Positions 63,320-64,000 of a stretch of DNA of 64,000 nucleotides are shown one piece after another (the first letter of the stretch is position 1; the number at the start of each line of letters is the position of its first letter). The notes under the pieces were generated by a model. That model had not been told where the DNA came from. It ran no database searches and saw only the letters and a list, made by a program, of their open reading frames with translations. Source of the DNA: Oryzias latipes (taxonomy: Eukaryota; Chordata; Actinopteri; Beloniformes; Adrianichthyidae); assembly GCF_002234675.1 (NCBI RefSeq), contig NC_019876.2, positions 12,521,245 to 12,585,244 on the forward strand. The letters are read 5' to 3'. The position numbers and the translations under genes were made by a program.

Positions 63320-63534
63320 CCCTTGTGCTATCTTAGATGACCCCACCCTTACTTTGACGTGTTATTCTCACCATGACAAAGGTGGATAAAGGTGGAAAGA
63401 TTTCATGTTATCCATGGACACCAGTGAAGATCACAAATCATTGAAGAAAAAAGGTTCAACGCACTGTTTAGTGGGTCTAGATGACCCAACTCCCAATGTC
63501 AAAAAGCCTAGGATAGCACAAGGGTTACGCGGTC
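63320..63534. mobile_element. CCCTTGTGCTATC miniature element 4
   Basis: 215 bp from CCCTTGTGCTATC to GATAGCACAAGGG, perfect 13-bp inverted repeats. It is in the same orientation as the copies at 53,167-56,738 and contains the same GGGTCTAGATGACCC stretch. Confidence 0.8.
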
Positions 63535-64000
63535 ACATGACATACATGAAGTACCAACCATGACAAAAATAAACAAGAATAGTAGTGAATAAAAGGAGAA
63601 ATTTAAAACAAATGTTTTCTAGATTCTGATAAGATTCCATCTTTCTTTCATGTCTTTTAATTTAGCATCAATTTTAAGTTACATTTCAAACGTAATTATT
63701 TTAAATGAATTTCAGGTTTTCAATCATTTCAAATACTGGTAACTACAAATAAGCAAACAAAATTATTTTACTATACAAATTTAATAATGCCTCGGGGGAT
63801 CAAATTAGTCTCGGAGGGTGTTGAATGATATTCTCAGACGTAGAAAAAAAACTACAGTGTTCCCTGATGTCTTAGAGCAAAGTCAATCAAATAACCTCAG
63901 TTTATCTGATATTTTTTACAATTATTTCTGGTAAGTTGGGAAAAGTCTCTCTCAAAAATTTGTCCACCAGGTGATGCCAATTACAAATTCTACCGTCAGG
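63535..64000. other. prox gene intron (continued)
   Basis: AT-rich, nothing recognised. The conserved continuation of the domain after FPDVK would be expected downstream of the window. Confidence 0.5.

Overview
The window is nuclear DNA of a teleost fish, probably a percomorph. It carries multi-exon genes with short GT-AG introns, a vertebrate initiator tRNA, long (TA)n, (TG)n and (ATCT)n microsatellites, and many miniature DNA transposons, Helitron-like repeats and a decayed L2-type LINE. The species cannot be named from the sequence alone.

Layout: 1-10,390 is AT-rich and holds no convincing gene, only microsatellites and transposon relics. 10,391-27,540 is a 17 kb nested repeat array built from Helitron-like (possibly Helentron/HINE-type) units in one orientation, with blocks of a 340-bp monomer inside them. 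27,541-31,350 is gene-poor. 31,751-36,017 (minus strand) is slc3a2, the 4F2/CD98 heavy chain, for which ten coding exons join in frame to 501 residues. 39,002-39,073 is tRNA-iMet(CAT). 39,404-39,490 may be a terminal exon of an unidentified minus-strand gene. 40,103-46,643 (plus) is snx15, for which seven coding exons give a 381-residue PX+MIT protein. 47,000-57,690 is intergenic and transposon-rich: an inverted repeat pair around an L2 relic and a second Helitron-like element, several miniature elements, and one hAT element nested cleanly inside another miniature element. 57,690-62,797 (plus) is a prospero homeobox gene, probably the third fish paralogue prox3. It has a CpG-rich noncoding first exon, one large coding exon and the first exon of the Homeo-Prospero domain; the rest of the gene lies beyond the right edge.

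The genes are independent housekeeping or developmental loci and do not form an operon-like system. slc3a2 escorts amino-acid transporters to the plasma membrane, snx15 acts in endosomal sorting, and the prox gene encodes a transcription factor. slc3a2 and snx15 are both on human 11q12-13, so the block is consistent with conserved synteny; a PROX gene is not known there in mammals. The most unusual structure is the 17 kb array, which repeats Helitron-type 3' termini, perfect 10-bp palindromes and perfect YY1-type motifs many times.
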